The translations under genes were made by a program, and so were the position numbers. A stretch of 64,000 nucleotides of DNA from NCBI RefSeq assembly GCF_023336755.1, contig NZ_JALZWP010000001.1:353787-417786 (forward strand), written 5' to 3'. A model generated the notes under the pieces. That model made no database searches. It had not been told where the DNA came from and saw only the letters and a list, made by a program, of their open reading frames with translations. Every line of letters begins with the position of its first letter. The first letter of the stretch is position 1. The stretch comes from Roseinatronobacter domitianus. GTDB taxonomy: Bacteria; Pseudomonadota; Alphaproteobacteria; Rhodobacterales; Rhodobacteraceae. Of the stretch, positions 9,876 to 17,945 are shown piece by piece.

Positions 9876-9926
9876 CGGACAGAATGTCGCAGCTATCATG
9901 GCACCTTTCATTTAAGGGAGAGTGCC

Positions 9927-10697
9927 ATGACGACGACAGAGTTTTCCGACACGCCCCAACCGGCCCAGGTGGCCAAGCTTGGCCCCGACGACCTGCGCGC
10001 CGCGCTGCAAGCTGGCTGGGTCGATTTCAAACGCGCCCCTGCTTTTGGTCTGTTCTTTGCCCTGGTCTATGTCGCGGGCGGACTTGCTTTATGGTTCGGG
10101 CTGGGGGCCATGGGGCAGCCTGTCTGGTTTGTGCCCATTGCCGCTGGTTTTCCGTTGCTCGCGCCTTTCGCGGCCATCGGCCTCTATGAGGTCAGCCGCA
10201 GGCTGGAACGCGACGAGCCGCTGTCATGGCCCCCGGTTCTTGCTGCGCTGCGCGGGCGCGGCGATGGACAATTGGCGCTTATGGCCGTGGGTGTGCTGCT
10301 TGTCTTCGGCTTCTGGATTATTCTTGCGCGGGGCATTTTCGCAATCTTCATGGCCCAAAGCGGCATTGGTTTTGGCAGTTTGAGCCTGTTGGCCAGCGCC
10401 GAGGGTATCGCCATGTTACTGATTGGCAGCGCCATAGGGGCGACGGTTGCGCTTGCACTGTTCTCGGTCACGGTGATCGCTTTGCCAATGCTTCTGGACC
10501 GCGAGGTCGATTTTGTAACCGCCATGATTACATCGGTCGAAACCGTCCGCCAAAACCCGCGCATTATGCTGACATGGGCGGGCATTATCGCGGCGCTGCT
10601 GTTTGCGGCGATGATCCCGGCTTTCCTTGGCCTGTTCGTGGTGTTGCCGGTGCTGGGCCATGCAACATGGCACCTGTATCGGCGCAGCATTGCGTGA
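9927..10697 (+). CDS. DUF2189 domain-containing membrane protein
   Basis: 256-residue integral membrane protein of unknown function, DUF2189 family. A soluble N-terminus of about 40 residues is followed by roughly six hydrophobic segments. Conserved-looking loops include GFPLLAPFAAIGLYEVSRRLE after the second segment and LLDREVDFVTAMITS before the fifth, ending HATWHLYRR. Preceded by an AAGGGAGAG ribosome binding site. The next gene is a paralogue with the same loops. No enzymatic motif is visible and I assign no function. Confidence 0.8.
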   Translation: MTTTEFSDTPQPAQVAKLGPDDLRAALQAGWVDFKRAPAFGLFFALVYVAGGLALWFGLGAMGQPVWFVPIAAGFPLLAPFAAIGLYEVSRRLERDEPLSWPPVLAALRGRGDGQLALMAVGVLLVFGFWIILARGIFAIFMAQSGIGFGSLSLLASAEGIAMLLIGSAIGATVALALFSVTVIALPMLLDREVDFVTAMITSVETVRQNPRIMLTWAGIIAALLFAAMIPAFLGLFVVLPVLGHATWHLYRRSIA

Positions 10698-10705
10698 AAA
10701 AGATC

Positions 10706-10734
10706 GGGCAGGTCAGCGGGCCTGCCCTTTATTT
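10706..10734 (+). terminator. intrinsic terminator between the two DUF2189 genes
   Basis: GGGCAGG (10706-10712) pairs with CCTGCCC (10721-10727), followed by TTTATTT. It implies that the two paralogues are at least partly separate transcription units. Confidence 0.7.
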
Positions 10735-10786
10735 GTCTTGCATGACAGTTTGTCGCAGCCCTATCCTTCCCGAAGGAGGACCAACC

Positions 10787-11563
10787 ATGCCAGACAACAT
10801 TACCGCCGTCGTGCCGCCATCCGAAATTCCGGAACCGCGGAGCATCTCCACACGCGACATCGCAGAAGTGTTGCGCGCTGGCCTGACCGATTTCAGACGC
10901 GCGCCCATGTTCGGTTTGGTGTTTTCCAGCGTATATGTGCTTGGTGGCCTTGTGCTGTATGCCGTGTTCATGGCCTCTGGTCAAAGCTGGTGGTTCATCC
11001 CGGTTGCGGTTGGGTTTCCGCTTTTGGCACCTTTTGCGGCCACCGGCCTTTACGAGGTCAGCCGCAGGTTGGAAAGTGGCGCGCCGCTTGACTGGTCCGG
11101 CATCCTTGGCTGTGTTTTTGCGCAGAAGGATCGGCAGGTGCCGTCGATGGCCATGGTCATCATGCTGGCGTTCATGTTCTGGGTTTTTGTGGCGCATACG
11201 ACCTTCGCGCTGTTTTTCGGTTTGCAACCCATCACCAGTTCGACCGCCGATATGCTGTTCAGCAGCACCGGTCTGACCATGCTTGCGGTGGGCGGGGTTG
11301 TCGGCGGCGGCATGGCGGCGATCATGTTCGCGCTGACGGTGGTCAGCCTGCCTTTGTTGCTGGACCGTGAGGTTGATTTTATCACCGCGATGATAACTTC
11401 GGTGCGCGTGGTCATGACCAATATCGTGCCGATGGCGATTTGGGCTGCGATCATCGCAGCGCTGCTGTTCGTCGCGATGCTGCCTGCTTTCTTGGGGCTG
11501 TTTTTGGCCCTGCCGGTGCTTGGCCACGCGACATGGCACCTCTATCGGCGCGTTTTGCCCTGA
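10787..11563 (+). CDS. DUF2189 domain-containing membrane protein (paralogue)
   Basis: 258-residue multi-pass membrane protein, a tandem paralogue of the gene ending at 10697. Both share the FRRAPMFGL/FKRAPAFGL entry to the first membrane segment, the GFPLLAPFAATGLYEVSRRLE loop, the LLDREVDFITAMITS segment and the terminal HATWHLYRR. The start is fixed by AAGGAGGA (10773-10780) six bases before ATG 10787; an upstream in-frame extension to 10226 runs through the previous gene and is spurious. Function unknown. The pair probably arose by duplication and has diverged in the N-terminal 40 residues and in the middle membrane segments. Confidence 0.8.
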   Translation: MPDNITAVVPPSEIPEPRSISTRDIAEVLRAGLTDFRRAPMFGLVFSSVYVLGGLVLYAVFMASGQSWWFIPVAVGFPLLAPFAATGLYEVSRRLESGAPLDWSGILGCVFAQKDRQVPSMAMVIMLAFMFWVFVAHTTFALFFGLQPITSSTADMLFSSTGLTMLAVGGVVGGGMAAIMFALTVVSLPLLLDREVDFITAMITSVRVVMTNIVPMAIWAAIIAALLFVAMLPAFLGLFLALPVLGHATWHLYRRVLP

Positions 11564-11569
11564 CAGGGC

Positions 11570-11629
11570 TTGGCCGACATTGAAACGATTCGGCCAATTC
11601 TGGCCGATAGGTTCCAATTTTGAAACGAT
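11570..11629. promoter_or_regulatory. symmetrical repeat cluster upstream of Hint-domain gene
   Basis: In the 254-bp gap before the Hint-domain gene, TTGGCCGA (11570-11577) and TCGGCCAA (11590-11597) form a perfect 8-bp inverted repeat, a third copy TGGCCGA follows (11601-11607), and TTGAAACGAT occurs twice, 40 bp apart (11580-11589 and 11620-11629). No T-run follows, so it does not look like a simple terminator. An operator or promoter-proximal site is inferred. Confidence 0.35.
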
Positions 11630-11817
11630 CCATGCCGTCTGGGCGCGAAAAACTGCCTGTCGTCATATTTCTGCCTTTTTTTATTGGCAGCGTGAAAACC
11701 TGATGTGTTATGGCTTGGAACGTGTGTGGGGGTGAGCGGCCCGTGCGTGTTGAAGCGGGTCATCGCACCGGTTTCAAAGCGCACGCAAGGTCGCGCAGCC
11801 GATTGTGAGGTGGGAAT

Positions 11818-12897
11818 ATGCCTGAAGTAATTACGAACGATCTGATTGTATTGTCCGGGGCTGGGGTGGATGCCGCCAGTTTTGGTGACACCTATACACA
11901 CGATGTTGATCCGGCCGTAACCGAGCTGACTGAAATCCTGGACGACGTGACGTTCACGACTCCCGACGGCACGGCGCCCGATTTGATCGTGCTCGGTTCG
12001 ACATTGACCATCGACGGCATCGAATATGAAATGGTCGAAGCCTATAGTTTCTGGGGTGAATTCACCAAGGTTGACCCGGCCACCGGCGACACGTTCACCG
12101 ATGGTGGCCAGACCACGGCGTTTACGCTGCGGGATACCTCGGGGAATGAGCTGAATATCATCTCGCCCAGTGACAGTTTCACGGCCGATCCAGCCCAATG
12201 GACGCCCGGTCTGATTACCGAAATCCGCATCGCATCGGACCCGTTCCCAACGGATGTGATTGGTGAAGATGACGACGGCAACAAATTGGCAACCGATGAC
12301 GACATCGAATTTGCCTGTTTTGTGGCCGGGTCGTTGGTCGACACCGACCAAGGGCCAAAGCCTGTGGAACAGATCGCGGTTGGCGATCTGGTTCTGACGC
12401 GCGACAATGGGTATCAGACCGTAAAATGGGTTGGGAACCATGCCCAGACCCCAGCTTCTTTTGCGGCACGGCCCGATTTGGCCGCCGTTCTGGTCGGCAA
12501 GGGCGCCTTGGGCGGTGATCTGCCCGAACGCGACATGCGGGTGTCGCCATGGCACCGCCTGTTGATCTGTGGCCAGCGCGCCGAACTTATGTTTGGCGAG
12601 TATGAAGTGCTCGTGCCCGCAGTCCACCTAGTTGGTCAGCCGGGCATCATCCGCGAAACCGCGCCACAGACCTATATTCATCTCATGTTTGACGACCACC
12701 AGATCATCCGCGCCGATGGTGCCTGGAGCGAAAGTTTCCAGCCGGGGGCCAAGACATTGGCAGGGATCGGGGCTGCACAGCTCGATGAATTGCTCACGCT
12801 TTTCCCGGAACTTGCAGATCAATCCGGTCAGGAGAATTATGTCTCCGCCCGTTTGTCGTTGAAAGAGCATGAGGCGCGCGCGTTGCTCGCTGCCTGA
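11818..12897 (+). CDS. Hint-domain (Hedgehog/intein-like) protein
   Basis: 359-residue acidic protein. Residues 1-160 are Asp/Thr-rich and beta-strand-like (repeats of LIVLSGAG and TTPDGTAPDLIVLG type), with several DDDG-like, potentially calcium-binding stretches but no full RTX nonapeptide array. A Hint domain starts at Cys167 in ACFVAGSLVDTDQGPKPVEQI and includes VGDLVLTRDNG and the conserved SPWHRLLI (His246). Free-standing Hint proteins of this form are common in Rhodobacterales. The C-terminal His-Asn and +1 residue needed for intein splicing are not apparent, so self-cleavage at most is possible. No N-terminal signal peptide; type I secretion is conceivable but unproven. It has its own terminator. 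Confidence 0.8.
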   Translation: MPEVITNDLIVLSGAGVDAASFGDTYTHDVDPAVTELTEILDDVTFTTPDGTAPDLIVLGSTLTIDGIEYEMVEAYSFWGEFTKVDPATGDTFTDGGQTTAFTLRDTSGNELNIISPSDSFTADPAQWTPGLITEIRIASDPFPTDVIGEDDDGNKLATDDDIEFACFVAGSLVDTDQGPKPVEQIAVGDLVLTRDNGYQTVKWVGNHAQTPASFAARPDLAAVLVGKGALGGDLPERDMRVSPWHRLLICGQRAELMFGEYEVLVPAVHLVGQPGIIRETAPQTYIHLMFDDHQIIRADGAWSESFQPGAKTLAGIGAAQLDELLTLFPELADQSGQENYVSARLSLKEHEARALLAA

Positions 12898-12934
12898 TCT
12901 TTGGCTGCAAAGCCTGACCCGGCTTCGACCCAGT

Positions 12935-12960
12935 AAACCTCGCTGCATAGGCGGGGTTTT
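12935..12960 (+). terminator. intrinsic terminator after Hint-domain gene
   Basis: AAACCTCGC (12935-12943) pairs with GCGGGGTTT (12951-12959), nine pairs with one wobble around a 7-nt loop, ending in TTTT. Confidence 0.8.
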
Positions 12961-13072
12961 CTGCTTTCTGACACTCTGACCGCCAGAAGTCTGGTCCATA
13001 TCTACCTGTCTGAGGGGTGGACACTTCCGGGTAGGCAAGGCAATCTGGCTAAAATAGTCGAAGGATTCCATC

Positions 13073-13513
13073 ATGCCTGCACAAACCCAGCGTGGCGCCC
13101 TGATAACGCTGTTCGCGGTGGTTGGCTGTCTGTGGTTCGGGTTGCATGCGATCGAATATGTCGCCGCCCGCTACGCACCTTTGTCAGCGATCTTTTCCAT
13201 GCCAGAGGGTTACGGTCTTGCCGCATTGCTGGCAATGGTCCCCGCATGGGCGTCCGGGGCAATTGGCGCGACAGTCTGGATTGGGTTGCTTGGGTCGGTC
13301 TTGCTGTTGTTGCGCGACCGCGCTGCGGTGATTGTGCTGGCGGTCGCCTTTCTGGCCGCGCTGGTGTCCCTGGTTTGGGGCGTGATGGCGTTGTCAGACG
13401 GAATGGGCACGCTGGGCGGTGTCGATGTGGTGCAGTTTACCGGCGCGCAAGTTGCGGTGGCCTTTGGCTGCTGGCTTTATGCGCGCCTGTCAAAGCAAGT
13501 TGGCACCCTCTGA
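13073..13513 (+). CDS. small four-helix membrane protein, unknown function
   Basis: 146-residue protein with four predicted membrane helices: about residues 8-30, 43-65, 68-85 plus 88-106 (closely spaced, with a short RDR loop between them), and 119-137. It is strongly hydrophobic with few charged residues and no recognisable catalytic motif. It stands alone between the terminator of the Hint-domain gene and a hairpin before cysK. I do not recognise the family. The start ATG follows AAGGATTCC, a plausible weak ribosome binding site. Confidence 0.65.
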   Translation: MPAQTQRGALITLFAVVGCLWFGLHAIEYVAARYAPLSAIFSMPEGYGLAALLAMVPAWASGAIGATVWIGLLGSVLLLLRDRAAVIVLAVAFLAALVSLVWGVMALSDGMGTLGGVDVVQFTGAQVAVAFGCWLYARLSKQVGTL

Positions 13514-13541
13514 CCCTGCGTCTTATCTGCCATTGAAATCA

Positions 13542-13564
13542 CGCCGGGGTCGAAGATCCCGGCG
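13542..13564 (+). promoter_or_regulatory. GC-rich hairpin upstream of cysteine synthase
   Basis: CGCCGGG (13542-13548) pairs perfectly with CCCGGCG (13558-13564), 27 bases before the cysK start. No T-tract follows. It may be the terminator of the small membrane protein gene or a structured 5' leader of cysK; the sequence does not decide. Confidence 0.4.
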
Positions 13565-13591
13565 CAGTCCGTGTTCAAACTGGAGCAAGCG

Positions 13592-14626
13592 ATGTCAATC
13601 CGGTCCAACCTCGCCGACGCTATCGGCAACACCCCCCTGATCCGGCTCAACAAGGTCAGCGATGCAACCGGCTGCACCATTCTGGGCAAGGCAGAATTTC
13701 TGAACCCCGGCCAGTCGGTAAAGGACCGCGCGGCCCTTTACATCATCCGCGATGCGGTTGCGCGCGGAGCACTGAAACCGGGCGGCACAATTGTTGAAGG
13801 GACGGCGGGCAATACCGGGATCGGCCTTGCGCTTGTTGGCGCGTCGATGGGGTTTCGCACCGTTATCGTCATTCCTGAAACCCAAAGTCAGGAAAAGAAA
13901 GACATGCTGCGCTTGGCGGGCGCACAACTGGTAGAGGTTCCGGCCGTTCCCTACAAAAACCCGAACAATTATGTAAAATATTCCGGGCGTTTGGCGGCAG
14001 AGCTTGCCAAGACCGAAGCCAATGGCGCGATCTGGGCCAACCAGTTCGACAATATCGCCAACCGACAGGCACATATCGAAACCACTGGCCCCGAAGTCTG
14101 GGAGCAAACCGGCGGCGCGGCAGATGGGTTCATTTGCGCGGTTGGGTCTGGCGGCACGCTGGCCGGTGTTGGCGCCGCGCTTCAGCCCAAGGGGGTCAAG
14201 GTCGGGCTTGCCGATCCGGAAGGCGCGGGGCTGTTCAAACTGTATACCGGGCAGGATAATCCGGGCGATTCGATTACCGAAGGAATCGGACAAGGCCGCA
14301 TCACCGCCAATCTGGAAGGGTTCACACCCGATTTCAGCGTCCGCGTTCCCGATAGCGAAGCCCTGCCATATGTGTTTGACCTGCTGGCGGAAGAAGGCCT
14401 GTGCCTTGGTGGGTCTTCCGGGGTAAATATCGCCGGGGCCGTTCGCATGGCCCGCCATATGGGGCCGGGTCACACCATCGTGACCATCCTGTGCGATTAC
14501 GGCACGCGCTACCAGTCGAAGCTCTATAACCCAGAGTTTTTGCGCGCCAAAGAGCTTCCGGTGCCAGGCTGGCTTGACCGGCCTGCGCCCGCTCTGCCCG
14601 ATGTTTCATCGAAGGAAACCAGCTAA
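13592..14626 (+). CDS. cysK: cysteine synthase A (O-acetylserine sulfhydrylase)
   Basis: PLP enzyme making L-cysteine from O-acetylserine and sulfide. 344 residues, somewhat longer than the E. coli enzyme (323). The PLP lysine is in GQSVKDRAA, the substrate loop is EGTAGNTGIGLA, the phosphate-binding loop is GSGGTLAG, and the GGSSGVNIAGA motif lies near the C-terminus. ATG 13592 has GGAG six bases upstream; GTG 13571 would add only seven unconserved residues. A mechanosensitive channel gene starts three bases after the stop, so the two are probably cotranscribed. A CysK/CBS-like alternative activity cannot be excluded by eye. Confidence 0.9.
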   Translation: MSIRSNLADAIGNTPLIRLNKVSDATGCTILGKAEFLNPGQSVKDRAALYIIRDAVARGALKPGGTIVEGTAGNTGIGLALVGASMGFRTVIVIPETQSQEKKDMLRLAGAQLVEVPAVPYKNPNNYVKYSGRLAAELAKTEANGAIWANQFDNIANRQAHIETTGPEVWEQTGGAADGFICAVGSGGTLAGVGAALQPKGVKVGLADPEGAGLFKLYTGQDNPGDSITEGIGQGRITANLEGFTPDFSVRVPDSEALPYVFDLLAEEGLCLGGSSGVNIAGAVRMARHMGPGHTIVTILCDYGTRYQSKLYNPEFLRAKELPVPGWLDRPAPALPDVSSKETS

Positions 14627-14629
14627 CTC

Positions 14630-17113
14630 ATGCGCTGTGTGCAAACCCTTTTGACCATCCTGCTTCTGGCGCTGTTGCCTTTCGGGGCGACCGCTCAGAC
14701 CGTCGAGGCGCCCGCAGCTCCGTCCCTTGGCAGCACGGAAATCGGGCCGCCGGATTATAGCGCGTGGAACACGCGCGCCAATGCAATAGAGGCGGAACTG
14801 GAGCAGTCCGATCTGACTGTTGAGCGGATTGAGTCCCTGCGCAGCGAGTTGGTGGCGTATCGCACCCGCTTCCAAGAGGCGCGTAATGTCAACGCTCCCC
14901 GCATCGATAGCTTGCGTGCCCAGATGGAAGCGCTTGGCGCCCCACCCGAAGACCCGTCTAACGAGGCACCGGAAATCGCAGAGCGGCGCGCAGCACTGGC
15001 GGCTGAAATGGCCACGTTGCAAGCTCCGCGCGCAGCGGCGCAAGAAGCCTTCAGCCGGGCGGATGCGCTTGTGCGGCGCGTTGACGCGCTTTTGCGCGCA
15101 CGTCAGGCCGATGTTTTGCTTGCGGTCGAACCTTACCCTTGGAACCCGTCCAACTGGATACTGGCGGCAACGAGTGTGATCGATGCCTCGAGCATTTTGG
15201 TGCAAGAGTTCAGCAACACGGTGAACAGCCAGTTGCGTATGCGACAACTGCGCGAGAACCTACCGGTGATTATCGGGCTGTTGGTGTTCGGTGTGTTCAT
15301 CCTGTTGCGTGGGCGCGCTTGGATCGAACGGCTTGTTCTGGCCATGCGTAACGGTGTCATCGGCACACGGGCGCTGGTAAATTCGCCCAAGGGACAGCGG
15401 CTTTTTGGCCTTGTTCTGTCCTTTAGCCAAGTCATCGTTCCCAGCCTTGCGGTTATGGCGCTGTATATTGCCGCCGAAACCACCACGCTGCTGGGCGAAC
15501 GCGGCGGGGCGCTGGCAGAGGCCATCGCGCGGCTGGGCATCGTCTATTTTGTTGCGCGTTGGATCGGGCTGTGGCTGTTCCCGTCTTCGGACAACCTGTA
15601 TTCGCCGCTTCTTCTAAGCGATGGGCAGCGCACGCAGGGCCGCGTTCTGGTTAACCTTCTGGGGCTGCTTGTCGGGCTGTATGGTGTGGCCCTGGCGGCC
15701 ATCGGGGGCGACCGCGCGCCTGCGGCGGCGGTCTCTGTCATTGCGTTCCCGCTTACTGTGCTGACGGCGATTGCGCTGTTTCGGCTTGGGCAATTGTTCA
15801 TCCGACATGCCAAGGCCAACGCGGCCTCGGAGCAGGATACCGCGTTCAAAGACCGCGCGATCGGCCTTGTTGGGCGTGCCACCTTGCTAATTTCCGTGGC
15901 CGCCCCTGTGCTGGCTGCGCTTGGATACCGCAACGCGGCAGAAGCGCTGATTGGTCCGACCATAGAGTCGGTGGCGCTGTTTGCGGTGTTGCTGCTTCTG
16001 CTGCGCCTGATTGAAGATATCTACGACCTGGCCACAAAGCGCCGCGATGACGCGCCCGAACCGCTCGTGCCGGCACTTCTGGGCTTTGTTTTGACCATTG
16101 CTTCTTTGCCGCTGTTTGCGCTGATATGGGGCGTGCGCGGCACCGAGATTACCGAGTTCTTCGGCTTGTTGTTGCAAGGCTTCCAGATCGGGGAAACCCG
16201 GATCGCGCCCAGTGCGCTTTTGGTGCTGCTGGTGGTCTTCGCCATCGGGTATTACATCACCCGGCTGTTGCAAGGGGCGCTTGGCGCAACGGTGTTGCCG
16301 AAAACCCGCATCGACAAGGGCGGGCAAAAGGCGATCATATCGGGCACCGGTTATGTTGGTATCTTTGTGGCCGCGCTGGTGGCGGTGTCGACCGCCGGGA
16401 TTGACCTTTCTGGTCTGGCCATTGTCGCAGGTGCGTTGTCGGTCGGTATCGGCTTTGGGTTGCAGACCATCGTGTCGAACTTCATCTCTGGGCTGATCTT
16501 GCTGATAGAGCGGCCCATTGCAGAGGGCGACTGGATCGAGGTCGGGCCAACCATGGGCACGGTGCGCTCTATCTCGGTCCGTTCAACGACCATCGAAACC
16601 TTCGACCGAACCGATGTTATCGTGCCCAACACCGACCTGATTGCGGGATCGGTCACGAACTGGACACGCTACAACATGACCGGGCGCATAATCGTGCCTG
16701 TGGGCGTGGCTTACGGCACCGACACGCGGCGGGTGGAGCGTATTCTGCAAGAGATCGGCGATGCGCAACCTTTGGCCCTGCTGGACCCTGCGCCAAGCGT
16801 GGTGTTCACGGATTTCGGGGCAGATGCGCTGATGTTCGAACTGCGCATGGTGCTCAGCGATGTCAACCTTGGTCTATCTGTCCGCACCGAGATCCGACAC
16901 CAGATTGCCGAGCGTTTCGCGCAAGAAGGAATCGAGATACCTTTTGCACAGCGCGATATCTGGTTGCGCAATCCTGAAGTTCTGAGGCCCGATCATCGCC
17001 CCGACTTGCCCGAAAAGCAACGAGAGGATGGTGCCGAGAAGGTTGCCATGTTGCGGCGCGACGAGCCTATCACCGACGATCATGACGGGGCGGCGGATGG
17101 CGACGGGCGCTAG
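14630..17113 (+). CDS. large MscS-family mechanosensitive channel with DUF3772 domain
   Basis: 827-residue inner-membrane channel predicted to release solutes during osmotic downshock. A signal peptide (residues 1-22, ending TAQ) leads to a periplasmic helical region rich in Glu/Arg (about 35-190, DUF3772-like), followed by a series of about eleven hydrophobic helices. The MscS core is clear near residues 580-680 (GTGYVGIFVAALVAVS, then GIGFGLQTIVSNFISGLILL and IERPIAEGDWIEVG), followed by the soluble beta/alpha vestibule. The C-terminus ends in an acidic tail. It starts three bases after cysK. The size class resembles MscK/YbdG-type multi-helix channels. Confidence 0.88.
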   Translation: MRCVQTLLTILLLALLPFGATAQTVEAPAAPSLGSTEIGPPDYSAWNTRANAIEAELEQSDLTVERIESLRSELVAYRTRFQEARNVNAPRIDSLRAQMEALGAPPEDPSNEAPEIAERRAALAAEMATLQAPRAAAQEAFSRADALVRRVDALLRARQADVLLAVEPYPWNPSNWILAATSVIDASSILVQEFSNTVNSQLRMRQLRENLPVIIGLLVFGVFILLRGRAWIERLVLAMRNGVIGTRALVNSPKGQRLFGLVLSFSQVIVPSLAVMALYIAAETTTLLGERGGALAEAIARLGIVYFVARWIGLWLFPSSDNLYSPLLLSDGQRTQGRVLVNLLGLLVGLYGVALAAIGGDRAPAAAVSVIAFPLTVLTAIALFRLGQLFIRHAKANAASEQDTAFKDRAIGLVGRATLLISVAAPVLAALGYRNAAEALIGPTIESVALFAVLLLLLRLIEDIYDLATKRRDDAPEPLVPALLGFVLTIASLPLFALIWGVRGTEITEFFGLLLQGFQIGETRIAPSALLVLLVVFAIGYYITRLLQGALGATVLPKTRIDKGGQKAIISGTGYVGIFVAALVAVSTAGIDLSGLAIVAGALSVGIGFGLQTIVSNFISGLILLIERPIAEGDWIEVGPTMGTVRSISVRSTTIETFDRTDVIVPNTDLIAGSVTNWTRYNMTGRIIVPVGVAYGTDTRRVERILQEIGDAQPLALLDPAPSVVFTDFGADALMFELRMVLSDVNLGLSVRTEIRHQIAERFAQEGIEIPFAQRDIWLRNPEVLRPDHRPDLPEKQREDGAEKVAMLRRDEPITDDHDGAADGDGR

Positions 17114-17116
17114 GCG

Positions 17117-17881
17117 CTAGCGCAACCACGGATTCCGGCGGCGACCCGCTGCCGGAATATCGGTTTTTATCAGGGTATACTGCGCCTCTGGGTGCGGCGG
17201 GTGGCCGTGATTTTGCGCCCACAAATTCCGTCCGCCGCGCCGCAGCCATAACGGTAGCGCAAAAATGACCCCCGCGACGAAACCGCCGATATGCGCCCAG
17301 TAAGCAACCCCGTCATCGGACGCGGTGGGACCAAGCCCGGCAAAAACCTGCATCCCGAACCAGCCGCCCAGAACCAGCCAGGCGGGGATTGGAATAATGC
17401 GGAAATAAATCAGCAGAAACAGGAACATGTCGATCCGCGCGCGCGGATAGAACAACAAGTATCCGCCCAGAACACCGGCAATCGCCCCCGAGGCGCCGAC
17501 CATGGGGACAAAGGAATTCGGTTCGAACATGTATTGGGTCAGCCCAGCCGCAACGCCGCAAGCCAAGTAGAAGGCCAGAAAGGGAAGATGCCCCCATTCT
17601 TCTTCCATGTTGTCGCCGTAGATCCACAGGAACAGCATGTTGAATGCAAGATGCATGATCCCGCCATGCAGAAATTGGTGGGTCAGCAGCGTGTCGTAAC
17701 CCGTGCCGGAACTCAGGACGGCAGGCACCATACCCCACCCCATGAACAGGCGCATGAGCGCCGCCTCATTGGCGAACAGGCCGTAATAGCTGATGAAGAT
17801 CAGGATATTTGTGGCAAGCAGGGCGTATGTAACATAGGCACGTTTGCCACTTGGGTTATGGTCACGCACCGGAATCAGCAT
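17117..17881 (-). CDS. rhomboid family intramembrane serine protease
   Basis: Intramembrane protease of 254 residues with about six membrane helices. HGGIMHLAFNMLFLWIYGDNMEEEWG carries the conserved His and Asn of the oxyanion region, the catalytic Ser lies in GASGAIAG, and the catalytic His in AHIGGFVAG. ATG 17881 was chosen because MLIPVRDHNPS matches the usual rhomboid N-terminus; the upstream in-frame start at 17929 adds 16 residues with no homology signal. It converges with the MscS gene with only three bases between their stop codons. Natural substrates are unknown. Confidence 0.9.
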   Translation of the reverse strand: MLIPVRDHNPSGKRAYVTYALLATNILIFISYYGLFANEAALMRLFMGWGMVPAVLSSGTGYDTLLTHQFLHGGIMHLAFNMLFLWIYGDNMEEEWGHLPFLAFYLACGVAAGLTQYMFEPNSFVPMVGASGAIAGVLGGYLLFYPRARIDMFLFLLIYFRIIPIPAWLVLGGWFGMQVFAGLGPTASDDGVAYWAHIGGFVAGVIFALPLWLRRGGRNLWAQNHGHPPHPEAQYTLIKTDIPAAGRRRNPWLR

Positions 17882-17945
17882 GGCAACCCCGGTCTGTGAA
17901 GAACACCCCGGCCCGCGCGGGCATTGCACGCAGGCCGGGACAAGG

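Noticed and set aside
11818..12897. Intein within a host protein
   Set aside because: The Hint domain lies in the C-terminal half with no C-extein, and the C-terminal His-Asn plus nucleophile pattern is lacking; a free-standing Hint protein fits better.
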